Shown: positions 28,246 through 34,290 of the stretch, one piece after another
How the letters are laid out: every line of letters begins with the position of its first letter
How positions within the stretch are numbered: the first letter of the stretch is position 1
Assembly: GCF_016462945.1 (NCBI RefSeq)
Contig: NZ_JAEMSG010000022.1
Coordinates: 1-34,290, forward strand
Origin: Mycolicibacterium sp.
Lineage (GTDB): Bacteria > Actinomycetota > Actinomycetes > Mycobacteriales > Mycobacteriaceae
DNA: 34,290 nt
Direction: 5' to 3'
Program-made: the position numbers and the translations under genes
The notes under the pieces: model-generated
Told to the model about the DNA's origin: nothing
Seen by the model: the letters and a program-made list of their open reading frames with translations, nothing else
Database searches by the model: none

Positions 28246-29313
28246 TCACGGTGTGCAGCCCGGGTTTGCAACACCCATTGCGGCGCGTAGCGCCGGTGTG
28301 CGCCGCACCAGATCGAGCGCGTATTTCCCGGTGTCAGGTGTGTATCCGCTGCCGATCAGCATGGTGACATCGTGTCCCATCCCATCGGCGGTGAGTGCGG
28401 CGGTGCTGAAATTCGTCGCCATCGAGAAGAACAAGACCGTCCCGCGTTCTTTAGTGGCAAGAATTGAGAACGGTTCGCATCGTGCGGCATTGACCACCAC
28501 AACGGTCAGGTCGGCGGGTGGTGCGCCTTCATCCTGCAGCGCGGCTAGCGCGCTCACCGGGTTCTGCAGATCGGTGACGATACCGATATCGCAGAGCCCG
28601 GCATCGCGCACCCGGCTGACGGCGCTCTCGTCGACGTCGATGGCCACAACGATCGAATCGGCATCCATGGTGTCGCGCGCCGCCGCCATCGCCAGCTTGC
28701 CGGCGTGACCGCAGCCGAGCACGTAGACGACACCGGACTTTGGGGCCAGCCGCGCGGTATGCGACGCGGCGCCGTAGACGTCATAGATTTCAACGGCAGT
28801 GTTGATGTCCATATCGTCGGGCAGCAGCCCCCATGGTGCGCTGGCGCACACGTAGGCCGTGCCGGTGACCTCCACCTGTGCCGAGTCCGGCCCGACCCGG
28901 ACAATTGAGTCGAGTCGCAGCGGGGTCAGCGTCAGCGAGGCCAGGGTGACCACACGGTCACCGACCTGCGGCGGGTTGGGGAACTGCGGACCGACCGCGG
29001 ATACGGTGCCCAGTGCGACCCCGCCGGAATCGGTGAGCGGGTTGTGCATCTTGCCCCGCGTCGCGACGATCTCGAGGATGCGTTGACCCATCCGTGACGG
29101 GTCGGCTCCGGCCTGATCACGGATATTGCGATATGACGTGGAGTCCAGGCACAGTCGTTCCACCGCAATCTCGAACTCTTGGGACCGAACCGGTGGTGAC
29201 GGGTCCAGCTGTCCGGCTGGTTGTGGCAGCGACCCGATCGGTCGAATCACGCGATCGGTTCCCAGTCCTTCGATCAACTCGGGGATATCGAATTCATCCG
29301 GGTTCACAGGCAT
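28246..29313 (-). CDS. kdd: L-erythro-3,5-diaminohexanoate dehydrogenase-like
   Basis: This 355-residue NAD(P)-dependent dehydrogenase is related to Kdd of the lysine fermentation pathway, which oxidatively deaminates 3,5-diaminohexanoate to 5-amino-3-oxohexanoate. A Rossmann motif GCGHAGKL (Gly200-x-Gly202-x2-Gly205) with DVDES after the second strand is visible. The N-terminal half has the family stretch MHNPLTDSGGVALG. Its ATG shares one base with the upstream pxpA stop (TGATG). Pairing with kce supports the assignment. The aminomutases that make the substrate (KamA, KamDE) and 3-aminobutyryl-CoA ammonia lyase are not in the window, so the natural substrate may differ. Confidence 0.85.
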   Translation of the reverse strand: MPVNPDEFDIPELIEGLGTDRVIRPIGSLPQPAGQLDPSPPVRSQEFEIAVERLCLDSTSYRNIRDQAGADPSRMGQRILEIVATRGKMHNPLTDSGGVALGTVSAVGPQFPNPPQVGDRVVTLASLTLTPLRLDSIVRVGPDSAQVEVTGTAYVCASAPWGLLPDDMDINTAVEIYDVYGAASHTARLAPKSGVVYVLGCGHAGKLAMAAARDTMDADSIVVAIDVDESAVSRVRDAGLCDIGIVTDLQNPVSALAALQDEGAPPADLTVVVVNAARCEPFSILATKERGTVLFFSMATNFSTAALTADGMGHDVTMLIGSGYTPDTGKYALDLVRRTPALRAAMGVANPGCTP

Positions 29314-30071
29314 CAGGTGAACGCCGCCAACGTGATCCCCTCGGACAACAACCGGTCACGCACGCTGCTGGCGATCTCCACCGCTCCCGGGGAATCGCCG
29401 TGAACGCAAACCGATTCGACCTCGATGGCAATCACCGAACCATCGACGGCGGTCACGCTTCCGGTCTCCACCATGGACAGGACTCGGTCGGCAATCTGCG
29501 CCGGGTTGCGGAGAACTGCACCCGCGTCGTTTCGGGGTACGAGTTGTCCATCGGGCTGATAGGCGCGGTCGGCGAAGGCCTCGGCCACCGTCTGCAGACC
29601 CAGTCGCCGCGCCTCGGTGAAGAACACCGAACTGGCCGGCCCCAGCACTGCCAGGCCGGGATCGGCAGCGTGCACTGCCTCGGCGACGGCGCGCGCCTGG
29701 TCGCGGTCGGTGACGATTGTGTTGTACAGCGCACCATGGGGTTTGACGTAACCCAGTGCCGTACCGGCGGCTCTGGCCAGTGCCTGCAGTGCGCCGATTT
29801 GATAGATCACGTCGGCGGTGAGTTCGGCCGGTTCGACATCGATCCGCCGACGGCCGAACCCGGCAAGGTCGAAGTAGCCGACCTGCGCCCCGATCCGCAC
29901 TCCCCGTGCGACGGCGGCTCGACAGGTGCGCGCCAGCCCTACCGGGTTGCCGGCATGGAAACCACAGGCGAGATTGGCGCTGGTGACGATATCGAGCATG
30001 GCGTCATCGTCACCGAGTTCCCAGATCCCGAAACCCTCGGCGAGGTCGGCATTGAGATCAAGTGACGGCAC
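29313..30071 (-). CDS. pxpA: LamB/YcsF family protein, 5-oxoprolinase subunit A-like
   Basis: This 252-residue protein of the PxpA family has the signatures DLNADLAEGFG (N-terminus), ANLACGFHAGNP, YVKPHGALYN, FADRAYQPDGQLVPR and CVHGDSPGA. PxpA normally works with PxpB and PxpC to open 5-oxoproline using ATP. Neither partner is in the window, so an independent role in the kdd-kce pathway is plausible. It starts nine bases after the znuB stop and overlaps kdd by one base, which joins the zinc importer and the cleavage genes in one tight series. Confidence 0.9.
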   Translation of the reverse strand: MPSLDLNADLAEGFGIWELGDDDAMLDIVTSANLACGFHAGNPVGLARTCRAAVARGVRIGAQVGYFDLAGFGRRRIDVEPAELTADVIYQIGALQALARAAGTALGYVKPHGALYNTIVTDRDQARAVAEAVHAADPGLAVLGPASSVFFTEARRLGLQTVAEAFADRAYQPDGQLVPRNDAGAVLRNPAQIADRVLSMVETGSVTAVDGSVIAIEVESVCVHGDSPGAVEIASSVRDRLLSEGITLAAFT

Positions 30072-30080
30072 TCATCAAGC

Positions 30081-30947
30081 CTATGCTGCCGCGGGGTCGT
30101 GGTGGCGTCGGCTGATGGCCCAGCACACCAGGTAGATGACGAACGAGATGGTGGTGACGAACACCGAAACCGGTACGCCCGGCGCCAGCGATGCCACGAT
30201 GCCCCCCACAGCCGCCAACTCGGCGAACACCACCGACGCTGCGATGGTCGCGACCGGCGAGGAGAAAACCCGTGCGGCCGCGGCGGCCGGCGTGATGAGC
30301 AATGACAACACCAGCAGTGCGCCCACGATCTGCACGCCCTGCGCGGCGACGATACCGACCAGTGCGGCGAACACGATTCCCAGTGCGCGCACCGGTACGC
30401 CGCGCGCAGCGGCCACCTCGGGGTCGGCCGTGGCGAACAGTAGTGGCCGATAGCTGGCGGCCAGGGTCACCACGACAGCGACTGTCACGGCGATCAACAG
30501 CGCCAGCCCGGAGTAGCCCACGCCGACGATCTGACCGGTAAGCAGCGCGAAACTCGTTCCGGCCCGTCCCGGATAGAGGTGGATGAACAGCACTGCCATA
30601 CCGAGTCCGAAGGCCATCACCACCCCGATGGCGGAATCGCGTTCCCGTGCCCGCTGCCCCAGGAATCCGAAAAGGATTGCCGCCAAGGCACTTCCGAAGA
30701 GCGCGCCCAGTCCGACATTGAGTCCGGTCAGTAGGGCGAATGCCGCACCGGTCAGCGATAGCTCGCTGGAGCCGTGTACCGCGAAGGACATCTGCCGCAT
30801 CACGATGAACGGGCCGATCAATCCGGCAACGAGCGCCAGCAGCGCAGCGGCGATCAGGGCCTGCTGCACGAAGCTACGGCCGAGCAGGTCGGCGGTGATG
30901 TCGAAGGCGAACAGGTTGTGTAGCAGGTGGGTGACTTTGTCATTCAT
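30081..30947 (-). CDS. znuB: Zinc ABC transporter permease (ZnuB-like)
   Basis: This 288-residue ABC-3 family integral membrane protein has about eight hydrophobic helices. GPFIVMRQMSFAVHGSSELSLTGAAFALL is rendered here only by its ends: GPFIVMRQMSFAV and SLTGAAFALL are the conserved cytoplasmic and helix segments. ATG 30947 (MNDKVTH) overlaps the znuC stop by eight bases in ATGAATGA and is preferred over the open frame extending to 30995. It forms the channel for ZnuA-delivered metal. Zinc rather than manganese is supported by the Zur-like operator upstream and the His-rich ATPase tail. Confidence 0.88.
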   Translation of the reverse strand: MNDKVTHLLHNLFAFDITADLLGRSFVQQALIAAALLALVAGLIGPFIVMRQMSFAVHGSSELSLTGAAFALLTGLNVGLGALFGSALAAILFGFLGQRARERDSAIGVVMAFGLGMAVLFIHLYPGRAGTSFALLTGQIVGVGYSGLALLIAVTVAVVVTLAASYRPLLFATADPEVAAARGVPVRALGIVFAALVGIVAAQGVQIVGALLVLSLLITPAAAAARVFSSPVATIAASVVFAELAAVGGIVASLAPGVPVSVFVTTISFVIYLVCWAISRRHHDPAAA

Positions 30948-31752
30948 GGGTGTGACCGTGGGTGTGGCCGGAATGGTCGAAATGCTCGCCGACAACGACG
31001 TAGCGGTCGCCTACCTGGACCACCTGGATGTCGGCCTGATAAAGCTCCGACAGCGTTTCCGATGTCATCACCTCGGCAACCGTGCCGATCCGGAAGTGTC
31101 CGTTCACCAGATAGAGCACTCGGTCGATATAGGGCAACACCGGATTGACCTCGTGGGTCACGAACATCACCGCGGTACCGGCCTGGCACCGGCTGTCGAT
31201 CAGCTCAGCGACTAGGCGGGCGTTGGCCGGATCGAGGTTGAGCAGCGGCTCGTCGCACAGCAGTAGTGCCGGGTCGGTGGCCAGTGCCTGGGCGATCCGC
31301 ACTCGTTGCAACTCGCCACCGGACATCACCCCGACCGGCACGGACGCCAGCTTGGTTGCGTGGACTTGTGCCAGTGCTTCCTCGACCGCCGCCCGGCGGG
31401 CCATCCGGTCTGCTCGGCGCAGTGGGGCGATTCCCCAGCGGTGGCCGTCGACGCCCAACCGGACCAGGTCGCGCCCGCGCAGACTCAGCCCGCGATCGAC
31501 TGCCCGATGCTGTGGAACGTAGCCGATCCGGTCGCTGCCGGCCTGGATTGGCTGTCCCTCGACCTGCGCGGTGCCGGCACTGAGCGGCAGCTGTCCGAGC
31601 AACACTTTGAGCAGCGAGGTTTTTCCCGTTCCATTCGGCCCGAGGATCGCGATGAACTCACCGGCCGACACGGTCAGATCCAGGTGATCCCAGAGCACCC
31701 GGTCACCGAAGGCCAACCGGGCATCGGTGAGAGAGACGGCGTCAGCGGCCAT
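30940..31752 (-). CDS. znuC: Zinc ABC transporter ATP-binding protein (ZnuC-like) with His-rich tail
   Basis: This 270-residue ATPase has Walker A GPNGTGKTS, the signature SGGELQRV, Walker B LLLCDEPLLNLD and switch His VTHE. The C-terminus ends HFDHSGHTHGHTHE, six histidines in 14 residues, a likely cytoplasmic metal-binding or sensing tail. Its start lies eight bases after the znuA stop, and its stop overlaps znuB. Confidence 0.92.
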   Translation of the reverse strand: MAADAVSLTDARLAFGDRVLWDHLDLTVSAGEFIAILGPNGTGKTSLLKVLLGQLPLSAGTAQVEGQPIQAGSDRIGYVPQHRAVDRGLSLRGRDLVRLGVDGHRWGIAPLRRADRMARRAAVEEALAQVHATKLASVPVGVMSGGELQRVRIAQALATDPALLLCDEPLLNLDPANARLVAELIDSRCQAGTAVMFVTHEVNPVLPYIDRVLYLVNGHFRIGTVAEVMTSETLSELYQADIQVVQVGDRYVVVGEHFDHSGHTHGHTHE

Positions 31753-31760
31753 GCGTCACC

Positions 31761-32675
31761 TCAGTTCTGCCGTAACGCGGCGGCCAACCGGCTGGCCGTG
31801 TCGCGCTGCCAGGTCAGGTAGTCGCTGCCGACGGGCAGGGTCTCGGTGATTGGGACGATCGGGATTCCAGTGGTTTGGGCCGCGGCCTGAATCTGTTTGG
31901 TTACTGCGGTCGCCGTCTGTTGGTTGACCAGCACGGCGGCAACCTGACGGGCGTTGATCAGGTCGAGCATGGCGGCCACGTCGACGGGCGCCGGGTCGCT
32001 GTCCTGTTCGACCGCGCTACTGAAACCGGGTGGTGTCTTATCGGCCAGACCCGCGGCGATCAGCATGTAGTGGGCTACCGGCTCAGTGGCCACGACTGCC
32101 AGCCCGGGATACGTTGTGCGGATTGACTTCTCGATCTGCTGGACCGCGTCTGTACCCCGGCTGAAGGCCTCGGCGTTCGATGCGTACTCGCCGGCGTGAA
32201 CAGGATCGGCTTGTGCCAGCTTGCCGGCGAGCGCAGTGGCCACGGACTTGGCGGTGGCGAGGTCGTAGAAGACATGTTCGTTCGCCCGCGGGGTCGAGGA
32301 CTGGGCCGGTTCACCAAGTGCGGTGGCCTCGAGCAGTGAATAGGCGTCGACCGACACCGTGTCTGGGTAGCTGCCCAAGATGTCGTCGACCCACTGGTCG
32401 TAGCCGCCGCCGTTGTAGACAACCAGGGAAGCGTCGATGACGGCGGTTGCGTCGGCCGGACTGGCTTCGAAGGAGTGCGGATCAGCCACGGCACTGTTGA
32501 TGATCGACGTCACCTCCGCATGGTCGCCGGCAACGGCTTGGGCGACGCTGCCCCAGACATCGGTCGAAGCGACCACACTGGGTATTTCGCGCGTGCCGAC
32601 GGCCTGTTCTCCGCCGCATGCACTGATCCCCACGGTCAGGACCACTGCCGACAAGCCGATCGCGGCCGCGTTCAT
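31761..32675 (-). CDS. znuA: Zinc ABC transporter substrate-binding lipoprotein (ZnuA-like)
   Basis: This 304-residue cluster A-I (family 9) metal-binding protein starts at ATG 32675, giving a short signal peptide and lipobox ISAC with Cys20. Candidate ligands are His67 (DPHSFE), His134 (NEHVFYD) and His202 (EPVAHYM), the three-histidine arrangement of zinc-binding members. The His-rich loop found in many ZnuA proteins is absent. GGAAGGGG lies about ten bases before the start. A Zur-like operator lies 43-57 bases upstream. It is the first gene of a six-gene minus-strand series. Confidence 0.92.
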   Translation of the reverse strand: MNAAAIGLSAVVLTVGISACGGEQAVGTREIPSVVASTDVWGSVAQAVAGDHAEVTSIINSAVADPHSFEASPADATAVIDASLVVYNGGGYDQWVDDILGSYPDTVSVDAYSLLEATALGEPAQSSTPRANEHVFYDLATAKSVATALAGKLAQADPVHAGEYASNAEAFSRGTDAVQQIEKSIRTTYPGLAVVATEPVAHYMLIAAGLADKTPPGFSSAVEQDSDPAPVDVAAMLDLINARQVAAVLVNQQTATAVTKQIQAAAQTTGIPIVPITETLPVGSDYLTWQRDTASRLAAALRQN

Positions 32676-32717
32676 GTGTCGATTACCCCTTCCGGCCTGG
32701 GCGAAGCCTAGTACAAA

Positions 32718-32732
32718 TGAAAACCGTTTCCA
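32718..32732. promoter_or_regulatory. Zur-like zinc operator
   Basis: TGAAAACCGTTTCCA is an inverted repeat with 6-base arms (TGAAAA and TTTCCA, one mismatch) around CCG. Its form resembles mycobacterial Zur boxes of the TGAAAA-N3-TTTTCA type. It lies between znuA and the divergent DUF4344 lipoprotein gene, 43 bases from the znuA start. Binding is inferred, not shown. Confidence 0.65.
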
Positions 32733-32733
32733 A

Positions 32734-32745
32734 TAACTATAGTTA
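32734..32745. promoter_or_regulatory. Palindromic bidirectional promoter candidate
   Basis: TAACTATAGTTA is a perfect 12-base palindrome one base from the Zur-like site. It presents TATAGT as a -10 hexamer on both strands. A znuA transcript would then start inside the operator, and the plus-strand transcript about 75 bases before the DUF4344 gene. No good -35 element was seen on either side. Confidence 0.45.
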
Positions 32746-32825
32746 CCCTGCGCTGCGCTCGGCAGTCGAATAGAAGGTCCACGCGTAACATCGGCCATCA
32801 CTGAGAACCGAATGTCAGGAAGCGC

Positions 32826-33638
32826 GTGGTGAATGTTCGGGCGGGCGTTCGCGGTGCGTGGCGGGCCGGGACGCTGACGGCGGCACTACTGGTTGCCAGT
32901 TGCAGCAACGCTGTCGAGGTCGATCCGTATCCCGGCCGGATGATCGTCACCTATGGCGACGCCACCACGCCCGAAGCGATCCGGGGCCGCGAGTTGCTGA
33001 AGAACGCGCACGTGCTCGAAGAGCTTTCCGGTGACGTCAACTCGTCGCTAAAACTGCCCGGGGATATTGCGCTGGTGGGCGAGCAGTGCGGACAGGTGAA
33101 CGCCACCTGGAATAGCACCGAACGCAGGATCAAGATCTGCTACGAACTGGTCGACCTGAGCCTGCGCATCTTCGGCAATGACGATTCCCCCAACTCCATC
33201 GCGGAGGCGGCCAACTCCACGATCGGGGTGTTCTATCACGAACTCGCTCATGCCCTCATCTCGGTTTACGACCTACCGTTCACCGGCCGAGAGGAAGACG
33301 TCGCCGACCAACTTGCTGCGTTCGTGATCCTCGAACCCGATGGTGTCCTGAAGGATTTCCCCAACCCGTCCCTGGTCGCGGAGGATTATGCGCTGATGTT
33401 CAAGCTGTGGGCTGACCAGCGCGGCAGTGTCGGCCTATCCGACTTTGCGGCAACGCATTCCGTCAACGAATCGCGGATGTACAACCTCACATGCTGGATC
33501 TACGGGTCCGACCCCGCCGTTCACGCCGACATGATTGTCGATGGACGACTGCCCGCGGACAGGGCGGCTGGCTGTCAGGCGGAGTTCGACCAATTGAGCC
33601 GGGCCTGGTCGAAACTTCTTGCGCCGTATCTCAAGTAG
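32826..33638 (+). CDS. DUF4344 zinc-metallopeptidase-like lipoprotein
   Basis: This 270-residue exported lipoprotein has a basic n-region, hydrophobic core and lipobox LVASC with Cys26. The mature protein carries a zincin motif FYHELAHALIS (HExxH) followed by a conserved Glu/Asp-rich helix (GREEDVADQLAAFVI), the pattern of DUF4344 metallopeptidases. Cysteines at CGQVN, IKICYE, LTCWIYG and GCQAE may form disulfides. The start is GTG 32826 or GTG 32829, both with AGGA upstream. It is divergent from znuA and faces the Zur-like site, so zinc control is plausible. The peptidase substrate is unknown. Confidence 0.85.
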   Translation: MVNVRAGVRGAWRAGTLTAALLVASCSNAVEVDPYPGRMIVTYGDATTPEAIRGRELLKNAHVLEELSGDVNSSLKLPGDIALVGEQCGQVNATWNSTERRIKICYELVDLSLRIFGNDDSPNSIAEAANSTIGVFYHELAHALISVYDLPFTGREEDVADQLAAFVILEPDGVLKDFPNPSLVAEDYALMFKLWADQRGSVGLSDFAATHSVNESRMYNLTCWIYGSDPAVHADMIVDGRLPADRAAGCQAEFDQLSRAWSKLLAPYLK

Positions 33639-33647
33639 CGCCGCTAC
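33635..33647. repeat. Small palindrome holding both convergent stop codons
   Basis: GTAGCGCCGCTAC has 5-base arms and a 3-base loop. The TAG stops of the DUF4344 gene (33636-33638) and of kstR (33644-33646, minus strand) sit in opposite arms. It is too short to be a convincing terminator. Confidence 0.35.
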
Positions 33648-34249
33648 ACCGCTATGTCGTCACCGATGAGCAATCGGACCGCGAGGTCCAGGCGCTTGCT
33701 GACATCGCTCGCTGATGCCCGCCGGGTGAGCCAGGCCAGCAGGTTGGACAGCCACACATCGGAGATCACCCGCGCGATGTGGTACTGGTCTTCGGTTGGT
33801 TCTCCGTCGCTCATGGCGCGGGCGAACATGGAATCGATGATTTTCTCGACGTGGTCGACCTCGCCAGCGGCTGAGGCATCGGCGAAGACGTAGGCGCGTG
33901 TCATGGCCTCCGTCAGCAGCGGATTGCGCTGCATCGCGCGGTTGAGCTTGCTCACCATAAAGTGCAGCCGCTGGTATGGCGTCCCGCCTGCGACGGCCGA
34001 GCGGTCGGTCTTGGCGTCGATGCGTTCGAACTCCCGGCCCAGTGCGGAGACAAGAAGGTGAACTTTCGAGGGGAAGTAGCGGTAGAGCGTCCCGACCGCG
34101 ACATCAGCGCGATCGGCGACAGCGCGCATCTGGACGGCCTCGAAGCCGCCCTTGGAGGCGATCGCCAGCGTTGCGTCGAGGATGCGCTTGCGCCGCTCAC
34201 GCTGAGCCTCCGAGCCCAGTTCCGATTCAGCGAGCACCGAAACCGGCAT
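33644..34249 (-). CDS. kstR: KstR, TetR-family repressor of cholesterol catabolism
   Basis: This 201-residue TetR regulator represses the large regulon for import and breakdown of the sterol side chain and rings, and responds to 3-oxocholestenoyl-CoA-type ligands. The N-terminal helix-turn-helix (VADRADVAVGTLYRYFPSKVHLL, here given only as AVADRADVAVG and TLYRYFPSK) and the ligand-domain segments FVFADASAAG-like AYVFADASAAGEVD and EDQYHIARVISDVW are nearly identical to M. tuberculosis KstR (Rv3574). The start is uncertain between ATG 34249, GTG 34252 and a slightly internal GTG. The upstream operator region lies outside the window. Its stop is five bases from the convergent DUF4344 gene. Confidence 0.95.
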   Translation of the reverse strand: MPVSVLAESELGSEAQRERRKRILDATLAIASKGGFEAVQMRAVADRADVAVGTLYRYFPSKVHLLVSALGREFERIDAKTDRSAVAGGTPYQRLHFMVSKLNRAMQRNPLLTEAMTRAYVFADASAAGEVDHVEKIIDSMFARAMSDGEPTEDQYHIARVISDVWLSNLLAWLTRRASASDVSKRLDLAVRLLIGDDIAV

Positions 34250-34290
34250 CACCTCGCGGGGCTGCGAACCGGCGTCACCAGCCGATGATC

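Noticed and set aside
29094-30065. Plus-strand open frame of 323 codons opposite pxpA and kdd
   Set aside because: It is a shadow of two recognised minus-strand genes, with low-complexity composition and no family match.
32718-32732. KstR operator reading of the site upstream of znuA
   Set aside because: The KstR pattern needs AAC-N2-GTT with outer T and A. Here the centre gives AAC-CG-TTT, and the symmetry fits a Zur-like site better.

Overview
The window is chromosomal DNA of a high-GC actinobacterium, almost certainly an environmental, probably rapidly growing, mycobacterium (Mycolicibacterium/Mycobacterium). The left third follows the Mycobacterium tuberculosis order clpC1, lpqF, mhuD, alpha/beta hydrolase, mutY, canB, Rv3587c-type membrane protein, radA, lpqE, carD, ispD, ispF, cysS, rlmB. 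The right end is kstR, which in M. tuberculosis lies only a few genes from rlmB. No RNA gene, CRISPR array, transposase, integrase or phage gene was seen. No gene-free stretch exceeds about 270 bases.

Core part (1-11976): the 3' end of the ClpC1 unfoldase gene; lipoprotein LpqF and haem oxygenase MhuD on the minus strand; a hydrolase; the divergent pair mutY/canB; a membrane-anchored extracytoplasmic protein; lpqE-radA (minus); and a plus-strand run carD-ispD-ispF-cysS-rlmB (RNA polymerase regulator, two MEP isoprenoid enzymes, cysteinyl-tRNA synthetase, 23S rRNA methyltransferase). The diadenylate cyclase gene disA, normally next to radA in mycobacteria, is missing: only 24 bases separate the radA stop from the convergent neighbour.

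Accessory part (11983-30071), lying between rlmB and kstR: an S9 oligopeptidase; a translationally coupled oligopeptide-type ABC importer whose binding protein carries a C-terminal membrane anchor; a Rieske oxygenase with the bridging glutamate typical of quaternary-ammonium oxygenases; a monomeric-sarcosine-oxidase-type flavoenzyme; a SAM methyltransferase; a P1/DmpA-type aminopeptidase coupled to a CocE/NonD hydrolase; a histone-deacetylase-like zinc amidohydrolase; and pxpA-kdd-kce. The inferred theme is uptake and stepwise dismantling of N-methylated, amide-bound or beta-amino compounds. The substrate cannot be read from the sequence.

Zinc part (27387-33638): znuA-znuC-znuB runs straight into pxpA-kdd-kce with gaps of 9 to 28 bases or overlaps, so all six genes could share one promoter. 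The 150-base divergent region upstream of znuA holds a Zur-like operator and a perfect palindrome that offers a -10 hexamer on both strands. The other side is a DUF4344 zinc-peptidase-like lipoprotein. The kce product has lost one of the zinc-binding histidines of its family. The most interesting idea in the window is therefore a zinc-regulated beta-keto acid cleavage module carrying an enzyme with an altered metal site.
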